DNA from: CAVHXA01 sp963639765
GTDB taxonomy: Bacteria > Bacillota > Clostridia > Oscillospirales > Oscillospiraceae
Assembly: GCA_963639765.1 (NCBI GenBank)
Contig: CAVHXA010000014.1
Span: 1-56,426 of the forward strand
Length of the DNA stretch: 56,426 bases
Direction: 5' to 3'
Shown: one piece after another, positions 23,901 through 31,439 of the stretch
Layout of the letters: each line of letters opens with the position of its first letter
Numbering within the stretch: position 1 is the first letter of the stretch
Position numbers and translations under genes: made by a program
Notes under the pieces: generated by a model
Seen by the model: the letters and a program-made list of their open reading frames with translations, nothing else
Database searches by the model: none
Told to the model about the DNA's origin: nothing

Positions 23901-25217
23901 TCAGAAATAGCACAGCTCACGGGCGTCTTTTTCGAGCTGCTCACGGTCATCGGGATGGGCAATGGAGATCAGTGCCTTTGCGCGTTCACGCACATCCATG
24001 CCGCGCAGATTTACGCAGCCGTATTCGGTAACAACATACTGCACATAGTTGCGCTGATGGGTTACAACCGCGCCGGGAGTCAGCAGAGTCTTGATTTTGG
24101 GCAGGCCCTTGTTCGTGCGGCTGGTAAAAGCAAGTATGCCCTTGCCGTGCTCGGCATAATAGGTACCAAGAGTAAAGCAGAAGCCGCCTCCGGAGCCGGA
24201 ATACTGGGTGGGGCCGATAGATTCGGCGCAGACCTGGCCGGTCAGATCGATCTCAACACAGGTATTGATGGAAACCATGTGGTCCTGACGGGCAATATTA
24301 AAGGGATTTACAACCTCGATACCGGGCTTCATGATGCACTTCGGGTTGTTGTGCAGGTATTGATACAGCTCGTGCGTGCCGTCTGCGAAAACGCCAACGT
24401 GCTCACCGACGTCATAGGCCTTGCGTGCACCGGTGATAACGCCGGCCTCGATCAGTGTAGCCATGGAGGATGTGAACTGTTCGGTGTGCAGACCAAGGTC
24501 TTTCTTGTCCATCAGATAGCGGCCGACCGTATCGGGAATGCCGCCGATGCCCATCTGGATGGTGTCGCCGTCTTCGATCAGGCCGGCAACCGTTCTGCCG
24601 ATTTTATCCTCGAGCTCGGTTGTTTTGATGCCGCCGATGCAGTATTCGGGGGTGTCGACTTCATAGAGAACGGTAACTGCCTCGATCGGAATGGCTACAG
24701 AGCCGTTCATATAGGTCAGGTTGGGGTTAACCTCGCAGATGATCTTTTTGTGCTGCTCGATTGCATCGCGTACGGCATAACGCTCAATGGTCTGGTTCAT
24801 GCCGATGTACATATTGCCGTGCTCGTCCATGGGAGAAACCTGGGCAGTGAAAATGTTGCACGGACGATGCATATTGACCGAGCGATAATAGTTGGGCAGG
24901 TCAACGGGGATAAACATGGCGTTGCGCAGCTTGTGAGCCTTGCGGTAGGAAGGTCCATAGAAATAGTTGGCGCAGTTGATGTGCCCGTCCATACCCGGAG
25001 TTATCAGGAAGGGATATTCACCGATGCGGCTTTTGTAGACAATCACGTTCTCCACACGGTCGGCGATGGTGTGCAGCTGACCAAACAGGGTAGCGGGCTC
25101 GTTGTAGTTGTTTGAGCACCAGATCACGTCGCCGGACTGGATCAGGTCCAGAGCGTCCTGTACGGTGCCCTTGCGCTCTTCATACATGCGCTTGTAGTCG
25201 TCGTAGGAGTATGCCAT
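23901..25217 (-). CDS. Acetyl-CoA hydrolase / family I CoA-transferase (4-hydroxybutyrate or butyrate CoA-transferase type)
   Basis: Moves CoA between short-chain acids, with acetate as the usual partner. The 438-aa product has the two-domain layout of the AbfT/Cat2/But group. Family landmarks are GDTIQMGIGGIPDTV, HTEQFTSSMATLIEAG with the likely catalytic Glu, GVFADGTHELY, ESIGPTQYSGSGGGFCF, and a C-terminal VTEYGCVNLRG. The region around INCANYFYGPSYRK differs from the butyryl-CoA:acetate enzymes I know, so the acid substrate is left open. The start at 25217 follows AAAGAGGT; the longer upstream frame covers the promoter. It has its own strong promoter and points to acid-forming fermentation. 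Confidence 0.88.
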   Translation of the reverse strand: MAYSYDDYKRMYEERKGTVQDALDLIQSGDVIWCSNNYNEPATLFGQLHTIADRVENVIVYKSRIGEYPFLITPGMDGHINCANYFYGPSYRKAHKLRNAMFIPVDLPNYYRSVNMHRPCNIFTAQVSPMDEHGNMYIGMNQTIERYAVRDAIEQHKKIICEVNPNLTYMNGSVAIPIEAVTVLYEVDTPEYCIGGIKTTELEDKIGRTVAGLIEDGDTIQMGIGGIPDTVGRYLMDKKDLGLHTEQFTSSMATLIEAGVITGARKAYDVGEHVGVFADGTHELYQYLHNNPKCIMKPGIEVVNPFNIARQDHMVSINTCVEIDLTGQVCAESIGPTQYSGSGGGFCFTLGTYYAEHGKGILAFTSRTNKGLPKIKTLLTPGAVVTHQRNYVQYVVTEYGCVNLRGMDVRERAKALISIAHPDDREQLEKDARELCYF

Positions 25218-25283
25218 GCTTATACCTCTTTCCGGCCCGGAGGCCTGATTTCGCTGTCTGCGCCAAAAATGCGCGCATGCTTC

Positions 25284-25311
25284 ATTATACCTGCTTGTCC
25301 CAGGATTGCAA
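25284..25311 (-). promoter_or_regulatory. sigma-A promoter for the CoA-transferase
   Basis: On the minus strand: TTGCAA, 16-bp spacer, TATAAT. Confidence 0.75.
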
Positions 25312-25403
25312 GCACTTTTCGGCAGTATTGCCATTCGGCAGCCCTTCATCCGGCCAGCCGGGCCAGCGGAGCTGCAAGTGCAATGATGCGGCGCTGCCTT
25401 CTC

Positions 25404-25949
25404 TTAATAGTTCTCCGCGCGGAGCTCAAAATAGCTTTGGGGGTGGCTGCAGGTTGGGCAAACCTCGGGAGCCTTTTCTCCGATAACAATGTGCCCGCAG
25501 TTGCGGCACTCCCAGACCTTTACCTCGCTCTTTGCAAAGACCTCGGCCATCTCAATGTTGTGCAGCAGCGCGCGGTAGCGTTCTTCGTGGTGCTTTTCCA
25601 CGGCGGCCACAAGACGAAAGCGCTTTGCAAGATCTGAAAAGCCTTCTTCTTCTGCGGTTTTTGCAAAATTCTCGTACATGTCGGTCCATTCGTAGTTTTC
25701 GCCCTCTGCAGCAGCGGTCAGATTCTCGGCGGTGTCGCCGATACCGTTCAGCTCCTTGAACCAGAGCTTTGCATGCTCCTTTTCGTTTTCCGCCGTCTTC
25801 AGAAAAAGCTCGGCAATCTGCTCAAAGCCCTGTTTTTTGGCAACGGATGCGAAATAGGTGTATTTGTTGCGGGCCTGCGACTCGCCCGCAAAGGCTTCCC
25901 ACAGATTTTTCTCGGTCTGCGTTCCCGCATAGATTGTGGCCTTGTTCAT
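25404..25949 (-). CDS. rbr: Rubrerythrin
   Basis: Peroxide-reducing diiron protein of anaerobes. The 181-aa product has an N-terminal four-helix ferritin-like domain with the iron ligands in EAFAGESQARNKY, ENEKEHAKLW and EKHHEERY, and a C-terminal rubredoxin-type domain with two CxxC-like knuckles, CRNCGH and CPTCSH. The ATG follows AGGAGGTTATTTAA. It stands alone between the CoA-transferase and hsp20 and fits the strictly anaerobic lifestyle suggested by the other genes. Confidence 0.96.
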   Translation of the reverse strand: MNKATIYAGTQTEKNLWEAFAGESQARNKYTYFASVAKKQGFEQIAELFLKTAENEKEHAKLWFKELNGIGDTAENLTAAAEGENYEWTDMYENFAKTAEEEGFSDLAKRFRLVAAVEKHHEERYRALLHNIEMAEVFAKSEVKVWECRNCGHIVIGEKAPEVCPTCSHPQSYFELRAENY

Positions 25950-26003
25950 TTAAATAACCTCCTGCATATTCCATGTTTTATGCGCATGATATCACAGCAA
26001 ACA

Positions 26004-26047
26004 CCCTCGCAGCGAGTGTCTTATCGGATGCTGCGAGGGCATTTTTT
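26004..26047 (+). terminator. Hairpin with T-run between rubrerythrin and hsp20
   Basis: CCCTCGCAGC/GCTGCGAGGG, then CATTTTTT on the plus strand; on the minus strand it is followed by TGTTTGC. It most likely ends the hsp20 transcript, although the better T-tract faces the plus strand where no gene is seen. Confidence 0.6.
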
Positions 26048-26107
26048 ACGCTATGCGGCCGTTCTTCCGTCGGGCAGGCTCCTGAAGGCTGCCCCGAAAA
26101 AAGCCTG

Positions 26108-26554
26108 TTATTCTATAGCAATGGTTGTTACCTTTGGCAGCTGCTTGGGAGCTTCCTTGGGGATGGACAGACGCAGAATGCCGTCTTCGAACCTTGCGGA
26201 TACCTGCGTGGGCAGTATATCCTCTCCGACATAGAAGCTGCGGCTGCACGAGCCGGTATAACGCTCCTGACGGATCAGCCGGCCCTTCTTGTCGGCCTCA
26301 TCCTTGTTAAGGCCTTTGGACGCCTGAATGGTCAGATAACCGTTCTTCAGTTCAATGTTTACCTCGTCCTTTTTGAATCCGGGCAGGTCAACATCCAATT
26401 CGTAGGTATTTTCGGTTTCACGAACATCGGTCTTCATCAGGTTCTTGGCATGCTTGCCGTACAGCGGATTGCGGCCCTGCGGCATCATCATGGAAGTGAA
26501 GGGATCGGAAAAGAAATCATCAAACAGGTTTTCACCAAAAATGCTGGGCAACAT
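26108..26554 (-). CDS. Hsp20 / alpha-crystallin small heat-shock protein
   Basis: A 148-aa holdase that binds unfolding proteins. It has a short N-terminal arm (MLPSIFGENLFDDFF), an alpha-crystallin domain (about residues 42-135) with YELDVDLPGFKKDEVNIEL, and the conserved FEDGILRLSIPKE near the end. The I-x-I/V-type tail is VTTIAIE. The ATG follows GGAGG. A CIRCE operator overlaps its promoter, so HrcA, encoded at 33.9-35.0 kb, should repress it. Confidence 0.95.
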   Translation of the reverse strand: MLPSIFGENLFDDFFSDPFTSMMMPQGRNPLYGKHAKNLMKTDVRETENTYELDVDLPGFKKDEVNIELKNGYLTIQASKGLNKDEADKKGRLIRQERYTGSCSRSFYVGEDILPTQVSARFEDGILRLSIPKEAPKQLPKVTTIAIE

Positions 26555-26673
26555 AAGTCATACCTCCATTCAAATTTACATACCGCGCACAGGCTGCGGG
26601 CCCGGCGCCAACCTCTGTTACCTTTTTCGATCGAAGACGGTGGATTTTCGTCCTCCGCTCATCGATTGTCTTT

Positions 26674-26701
26674 ATTCTATCACGAATTTTAGCACTGTCA
26701 A
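26674..26701 (-). promoter_or_regulatory. sigma-A promoter for hsp20
   Basis: On the minus strand: a perfect TTGACA (plus 26696-26701), 16-bp spacer, TAGAAT (plus 26674-26679). The -35 box lies inside the CIRCE operator. Confidence 0.85.
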
Positions 26702-26715
26702 GCCGGGAGTGCTAA
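26689..26715. promoter_or_regulatory. CIRCE operator at hsp20
   Basis: TTAGCACTG-N9-GAGTGCTAA; 17 of 18 arm bases match the CIRCE consensus TTAGCACTC-N9-GAGTGCTAA. It covers the -35 box of the hsp20 promoter. HrcA binding here would block polymerase directly. Confidence 0.92.
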
Positions 26716-26826
26716 AGTTTACAGAAAATGCGAAGGTTGTTCACAATCTGTGCATATTTCGTGACTTCTGGTCGGCGCCGGATGCCGCAGACAGCAGAAA
26801 TGCCCCATTCGACAAAATGGCGGCTC

Positions 26827-27189
26827 TCAGCCTTTCTTCGCGTTTTCCTGCCCGGATCCTCTGTCGTATTCCAATGATTCACGAACAAAATACGTCTGTA
26901 TCTGATTTTCGGCAACCAGGACGGACTCCTGATGGAAAAACGCACACAGATCCCTTGCAATATCGTTTACGACTGCTTTTTCAACCTGAATCAATGTAAG
27001 AACCAGACTCGTCTCTCTGGCGTATTCTCCGTTTTCATAAATGTAACCGCCCTCCTGTACATTGAAGGAAAACGGCACCCTGTATGAATAGCATACATTG
27101 CGAAGTATTCTGATGTATTTTTCGTTTTCAAAGAGCTGTGTGTTTGTGGTTAAATCATTCAGCCCAATATAGATTTTTGATTCGATCAT
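26827..27189 (-). CDS. Small protein of unknown function, weakly DUF3574-like
   Basis: A 120-aa soluble protein without signal peptide or membrane segment. It starts MIESKIYIGLNDL and ends in a charged tail. The order of features (short beta start, RVPFSFNVQEGGYIYENGEY, RETSLVLTLIQVEKA, FHQESVLV near the end) resembles the DUF3574 layout, but the match is by eye only. ATG at 27189 follows AAGGTGG. It lies between hsp20 and adk on the same strand. No terminator or clear promoter was found, and the function is unknown. Confidence 0.6.
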   Translation of the reverse strand: MIESKIYIGLNDLTTNTQLFENEKYIRILRNVCYSYRVPFSFNVQEGGYIYENGEYARETSLVLTLIQVEKAVVNDIARDLCAFFHQESVLVAENQIQTYFVRESLEYDRGSGQENAKKG

Positions 27190-27331
27190 TTCCGTACCAC
27201 CTTCATGTATCCGAAAGGCCCCGTTTCCTCAGCACCTGCTGAGCCGCTGTCTGAATGTCCGCACCGCAGAAGGGATTCGTGCAGCAGCCTTTTTCGTGCC
27301 CTTTTTCACAGGTCCCGCGTCGGTTTATATG

Positions 27332-27360
27332 AAAAAGGATGCTGCCTTGCGGTAACATCC
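27332..27360 (-). terminator. Terminator downstream of adk
   Basis: On the minus strand GGATGTTACC/GGCAGCATCC-type stem (27337-27360) with a GCAA-like loop, then TTTTTC. The 275-nt stretch 27190-27464 holds this hairpin and a small CTCAGCA/TGCTGAG stem near 27221 but no gene that I can support. Confidence 0.75.
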
Positions 27361-27464
27361 CTTTTGTCGTCTGGTTCTGCTGCAGTCCGTCTTCGCACAG
27401 GCCCGAACAACGCCGTCTGCCTGCTGCCGCTGCCGTAGCGGTTTTCCGTGCGGCGGACAGTGCC

Positions 27465-28103
27465 TTACAGCAGGTCCTTCAGCGCGGCTTTGATCACGGC
27501 TGTGGTCTGTTCGATGGTTGGCTGATTGTCCACACTGCGCAGTTTTCCGCGCCGGGCATAGAATTCCTTCAGAGGTTCGGTCTGCTGATGATAGGTTTCA
27601 AGCCGCGCCTTTACGGTCTCGGGCGCATCATCCGGACGGATGATCAGCTGTGCACCGCAGCTGTCACATTTGTTTTCGGTCTTCGGCGGCGCGCTTTCGA
27701 TGTGGAAGCTGGCACCGCAATCCGGGCAGGTACGCCTTCCGCTCATGCGGCGAATGATGGTGTCGTCGGATACCTCGATCGACAGAGCCGTGTCGATGTC
27801 AATGCCAAAGGCCTCCATGGCCTCGGCCTGCGCTATGGTACGGGGTACACCATCCAGAATATAGCCGTTGGCACAGTCCGGCTCTGCCAGACGTTCTTTC
27901 ATGATGCCCATGATTACCTCATCGGGAACAAGCCCTCCGGACTCCATATAGGATTTGGCCTTCAGGCCAATGGGCGTACCGGCCTTTACAGCCGCCCGCA
28001 GAATATTGCCCGTTGAAATGGTGGGAATGCCGCACTGCTTGCTGAAAATCTCAGCCTGGGTGCCCTTGCCCGCGCCGGGTGCGCCCAAAAGGATCAGCTT
28101 CAT
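27465..28103 (-). CDS. adk: Adenylate kinase, zinc-binding lid form
   Basis: Interconverts ATP + AMP and 2 ADP. The 212-aa product has the P-loop GAPGAGKGT, the AMP-binding region STGNILRAA, and YILDGVPRT (usually DGFPRT; Phe is Val here). The lid carries four cysteines, CPDC and CDSC, as in zinc-containing Gram-positive enzymes, followed by RPDDAPETVKARLETY. The ATG follows GGAGG. Adk usually sits in the secY-adk-map ribosomal region; here it is alone with its own promoter and terminator. Confidence 0.96.
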   Translation of the reverse strand: MKLILLGAPGAGKGTQAEIFSKQCGIPTISTGNILRAAVKAGTPIGLKAKSYMESGGLVPDEVIMGIMKERLAEPDCANGYILDGVPRTIAQAEAMEAFGIDIDTALSIEVSDDTIIRRMSGRRTCPDCGASFHIESAPPKTENKCDSCGAQLIIRPDDAPETVKARLETYHQQTEPLKEFYARRGKLRSVDNQPTIEQTTAVIKAALKDLL

Positions 28104-28138
28104 AGGAACGAACCTCCAGTTTTATTATCGTCTGGCCT

Positions 28139-28167
28139 ATCTTACTTCTTTTTTTTGCTTTTTACAA
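28139..28167 (-). promoter_or_regulatory. sigma-A promoter for adk
   Basis: On the minus strand: TTGTAA, 17-bp A-rich spacer, TAAGAT. Confidence 0.65.
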
Positions 28168-28266
28168 GGCCAACGCCGCAGAATTTGCGCCCTGCGCGCG
28201 GCATTGGCGCGGAAATTCTTATTGATCCGCCTCCGGACAGGAGCATAAATTTGCGAAAATTGGTCA

Positions 28267-28295
28267 TCGACAAGCGCAGGTCCATGTGATAAAAT
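28267..28295 (+). promoter_or_regulatory. sigma-A promoter for the beta-helix protein
   Basis: TCGACA (28267-28272), 17-bp spacer, TAAAAT (28290-28295). A leader of about 135 nt follows, with no clear regulatory motif. Confidence 0.65.
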
Positions 28296-28435
28296 AGTTA
28301 GGAATCCAATTATCCGGCAGCTGCCGCAGATCTTTCTCTGTTCTCTTCGCAGCATCCGGGGAAATAAGCTGTCCCGTGCCTGTGGTCACCCACCATAAAA
28401 CAGGGATAAATTCATTGCGTCAGGAGTATTCGATC

Positions 28436-30064
28436 ATGACACTTGCAGAACTGAAAAACCATACAAAAATGCCCGAGGGCTTTGGCCCCGGCGGTCCCGG
28501 CGGTCCGGGTGGTCCCGGCGGTCCGGGTGGTCCGGGTGGTCCCGGCGGTCCGGGTGGTCCGGGTGGTCCGGGTGGTCCCGGCGGCGGAATGATGAAGCCC
28601 GAGGGAATCCCAAACATCAACGGCTACCCCGAAGCACCCGAGGCCAAGCTTCCCTGCGGGCCGGTTGAAGGCCTTGTAGAAACCTACCGTGCTGCCCAGA
28701 AAGCCCGGCAGGAGGCTCAGGCGGCCGCAGGCGGTCCCGGCGGTCCGGGCGAAGGCGGCATGCCCATGGAAATGCCTCCCCTTCCCACAACCATGCCCGA
28801 GGCATATCTGCAGGAGCTGCAGGCCGTAGTCCGCTCCGACAGCAGCGGCTTTTCCGTCAAATCCGACACCGTATACGGCGGGTCGGCTGCCAACGGCAAA
28901 ATCAAAGACGCCTACATACAGTCTCTCGGCCAAAACGAAAATGTAGTCTATGCAGCCGATGGCTGCAAGATCGAGGTCGAAGGTGCACTGCTCGACAAAA
29001 TCTCCGGTGCCTACCAGAAGCCCGCCAATCTGCAGGGGCCCGGTATGTCCAACGGACTGAACTCCGTGGTTCTGGCTTCCGGCGAAGGCTCCGAGGTCCG
29101 GCTTTCAGGCTGCGGTATCTTTGCAAACTGCACGGCCGGAGACAAAGCTCTGGACGCCGCTCATGCGGTATTTACCGTATTCAAGGGCAATGCACAAATC
29201 GACGACTGCATTCTGCGTTCCGATGCCAGCTTTGGCCATGGCGTATACAACACCAGCTTTGGCACCATCACCGTAAACGACTCCTATCTCACCACCTCGG
29301 GCAACAACGGCTCTGTTGTTGCAACCGACAACCCCGGTGCGGACATTTTCGGTCAAAACGACTTTGCTCTGTCCTTTGGCCCGGCCTCTGCCGGTATCTA
29401 CTGCGACGGCGGCAGCCATGTGGTGATGCAGCGCAGCTACTTTGAAGCCGTAAACGACGACGGCGCCATCATCTGCAACGACGGCGAGATCCGTCTGGAC
29501 GACTGTGTGGTCAAAGGCGAAAACGGCCTGCGCATACGCTTCCGCGTAGCCAACAAGGCCCACTTCTATGCCAAGGACACCACCATTATTGCCACACGCG
29601 GAAGCGCTGTAATTGTAGACGGCGGCTATGGCGACATTGAGCTGGACCACTGCAACCTCATTGCTCCCAACGACCAGCTTGTGATTGCTGTATGCACAGG
29701 CGAAGAGCGTCCAAACGACATCGGCGAAACCACGATTACTCTGCGCAATTGCCGCATCCTGGGCAGCATCTCCGCTGCAATGGGCAGTGTACTGCACCTG
29801 GTGCTGGACAACACCGTAATTGTCGGCAAGGTAGACGGCTGCGGAATCACCTTTGAAAACGGCTCAAAGATCATCAATACCGACGATGCCGGGCTCAACT
29901 ACCTCAAGGGCGGCGAAGCCGTAAAATACGGCATGCGTGCTGCCGGACGCAACCCCAGCGCTCCCGGCGGCTGGGTGACCGTTTCCTTTGGCGCGGAAGA
30001 ATCCGACGTTGGCGGTGACAACCCCATGCCCATCGGCGGACACTTCATGTCCCGCGGACACTGA
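28436..30064 (+). CDS. Beta-helix repeat protein with N-terminal Gly-Gly-Pro tract, no signal peptide
   Basis: A 542-aa protein of unknown function. It starts MTLAELKNHTKMPEGFG and then has about eleven GGP units (about residues 17-50), a second short GGPGGPGEGG patch (about 95-105), and a Met/Pro-rich link. From about residue 125 to the end it is made of short beta-strand repeats with many Gly, Asn and Asp turns (for example SGCGIFANC, HGVYNTSFGTITVNDSYL, GAIICNDGEIRLDDCVV, GSAVIVDGGYGDIELDHC), the signature of a right-handed parallel beta-helix as in pectate-lyase-like folds. There is no signal peptide, transmembrane helix or sorting motif, so export is not explained. ATG at 28436 follows AGGAG at 28422-28426. 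It has its own promoter and terminator. Confidence 0.75.
   Translation: MTLAELKNHTKMPEGFGPGGPGGPGGPGGPGGPGGPGGPGGPGGPGGPGGGMMKPEGIPNINGYPEAPEAKLPCGPVEGLVETYRAAQKARQEAQAAAGGPGGPGEGGMPMEMPPLPTTMPEAYLQELQAVVRSDSSGFSVKSDTVYGGSAANGKIKDAYIQSLGQNENVVYAADGCKIEVEGALLDKISGAYQKPANLQGPGMSNGLNSVVLASGEGSEVRLSGCGIFANCTAGDKALDAAHAVFTVFKGNAQIDDCILRSDASFGHGVYNTSFGTITVNDSYLTTSGNNGSVVATDNPGADIFGQNDFALSFGPASAGIYCDGGSHVVMQRSYFEAVNDDGAIICNDGEIRLDDCVVKGENGLRIRFRVANKAHFYAKDTTIIATRGSAVIVDGGYGDIELDHCNLIAPNDQLVIAVCTGEERPNDIGETTITLRNCRILGSISAAMGSVLHLVLDNTVIVGKVDGCGITFENGSKIINTDDAGLNYLKGGEAVKYGMRAAGRNPSAPGGWVTVSFGAEESDVGGDNPMPIGGHFMSRGH
28484..28588 (+). repeat. Gly-Gly-Pro-coding tandem repeat
   Basis: About eleven 9-nt units of the form GGNGGTCCN alternate between two near-identical versions (ending CCC or CCG). 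The length is likely to vary by slippage, always in steps of three residues. Confidence 0.8.
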
Positions 30065-30100
30065 GGCATCCCTCTGCAGTTATTCCATATCCAAACAGCA

Positions 30101-30139
30101 AAAGGCAGGGTCTTTGGCCCTGCCTTTGATTTCTTTTTA
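30101..30139. terminator. Bidirectional terminator between the beta-helix gene and dnaJ
   Basis: AAAGGCAGGG/CCCTGCCTTT with TCTTTGG loop, followed by GATTTCTTTTT on the plus strand and TTGCTG on the minus strand. It ends the converging beta-helix and hrcA-operon transcripts. Confidence 0.85.
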
Positions 30140-30157
30140 TAAGCCGCGTCACCGGCT

Positions 30158-31306
30158 TTACAGCCAGTCGAGAAAACGCTTGCGCTTGGTGCAGCCCTCG
30201 TCGCCGACAGATTCGGCAAACTTGCGCAGAAGCTCCTTCTGGCTGTTGTTCAGGCCCCGTGGAGTTTCCACAACAACCGTAACATATTGGTCGCCGCGGC
30301 TTTTTGCGTTGTTGAGCAGCGGAATGCCCTTTCCCTTCAGACGGAAAGTGGTGCCCGTCTGCGTTCCCTCCGGCACAGTATATTTCACCTTGCCGTCCAG
30401 TGTGGGGACCTCCAGCTCCGCGCCCAGAGCCGCCTGCGCAAACGTAATCGGAATTTCGCAGAGCACATCTGCGCCTTCGCGCTGAAAAAGGTTGTGCTTC
30501 TGCACACTAACGGCAACCAGAAGGTCGCCGCCCGGACCGCCCGCAGTTCCGGCGTGTCCCTCGCCGCGTATCCGCACGGACTGCCCGTCATCGATGCCTG
30601 CCGGGATCTTTACTCTGATTGTCTTGTTTCTGCGAACCCTGCCCTTTCCCCGGCAGGTCGGGCACGGATCCTTGATAACCTTTCCCTTGCCGCCGCACCG
30701 AGGGCAGGCGGATTCCTGCTGCATGGTGCCAAACATCGTCTGACGGACCGTACGAACTACGCCGGATCCGTGGCAATCCGGACAGGTATCGGCGGTCGTT
30801 CCCTCGGCGCAGCCGGTGCCGTGGCACTTTGTGCATTCCTCGATACGCGAGACGGAAACCTCTTTTTCTGTGCCAAAGGCAGCCTCTTCAAAGGTGATCC
30901 GCACCTGTGCAGCCAGATTTTCTCCCTTTTGGGGTCCATTGCGCCTGGTGCTTCCGCCGCTTCCCGCAGCTCCGCCGAAAAAGTCCGAAAAAATACTGCC
31001 CAAATCGAAATCCACGCCGCCGAACCCGCCGAACCCGCCGCCAAAGCCACCGCCCTGCGCCGCAAAATTCGGGTCAACCCCCGCGAAGCCATACTGGTCA
31101 TACAGCTGGCGTTTTTCCTTGTCCGACAGAATCTCATACGCCTCTCCGACTTCTTTGAAGCGAGCCTCTGCCGCCTTGTCTCCGGGGTTCATATCCGGAT
31201 GATTTTCCTTTGCCAGCTTGCGGTATGCTTTTTTTATCTCATCGTCCGTGGCGCTTTTGCTGACACCCAGGACCTCATAATAATCTCGTTTGTTTGTATC
31301 TGCCAT
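30158..31306 (-). CDS. dnaJ: Chaperone DnaJ
   Basis: Hsp40 co-chaperone that delivers clients to DnaK and stimulates its ATPase. The 382-aa product has a J domain with HPD in AKENHPDMNPGD (about residues 35-37), a Gly/Phe-rich linker (about 75-120), four zinc-binding CxxCxGxG-type motifs (CTKCHGTG, CPDCHGSG, CPRCGGKG, CPTCRGKG) and two beta-sandwich substrate domains. The ATG follows GAGGTG. It is the last gene of hrcA-grpE-dnaK-dnaJ and lies 133 nt after dnaK, with a strong hairpin in the gap. Confidence 0.97.
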   Translation of the reverse strand: MADTNKRDYYEVLGVSKSATDDEIKKAYRKLAKENHPDMNPGDKAAEARFKEVGEAYEILSDKEKRQLYDQYGFAGVDPNFAAQGGGFGGGFGGFGGVDFDLGSIFSDFFGGAAGSGGSTRRNGPQKGENLAAQVRITFEEAAFGTEKEVSVSRIEECTKCHGTGCAEGTTADTCPDCHGSGVVRTVRQTMFGTMQQESACPRCGGKGKVIKDPCPTCRGKGRVRRNKTIRVKIPAGIDDGQSVRIRGEGHAGTAGGPGGDLLVAVSVQKHNLFQREGADVLCEIPITFAQAALGAELEVPTLDGKVKYTVPEGTQTGTTFRLKGKGIPLLNNAKSRGDQYVTVVVETPRGLNNSQKELLRKFAESVGDEGCTKRKRFLDWL

Positions 31307-31390
31307 CTATGATTCACCTCGAAAACGGGCCGTTCTATCGCCTTGTCCGCGATCCGGTTCACCGGACTTCGTGTCGATGCACAGGCTGCC

Positions 31391-31423
31391 GCGGCTGCAG
31401 ATTCCGCCGAAATCTGCAGCCGC
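31391..31423 (-). other. Strong hairpin in the dnaK-dnaJ intergenic region
   Basis: A perfect 13-bp stem GCGGCTGCAGATT/AATCTGCAGCCGC with a 7-nt loop, 16 nt past the dnaK stop and without a T-tract. It is likely to stabilise the dnaK mRNA 3' end or mark a processing site, lowering dnaJ relative to dnaK. Confidence 0.7.
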
Positions 31424-31439
31424 GCCCGAGCGGTATGCC

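Noticed and set aside
26738..26752. TTGTTCACAA near hsp20 as a possible Rex site
   Set aside because: Only part of the Rex palindrome is present and it is not placed at a promoter that I could define.
28484..28588. The Gly-Pro tandem repeat as a possible CRISPR-like array
   Set aside because: Units of nine bases without spacers, in frame within a coding sequence.
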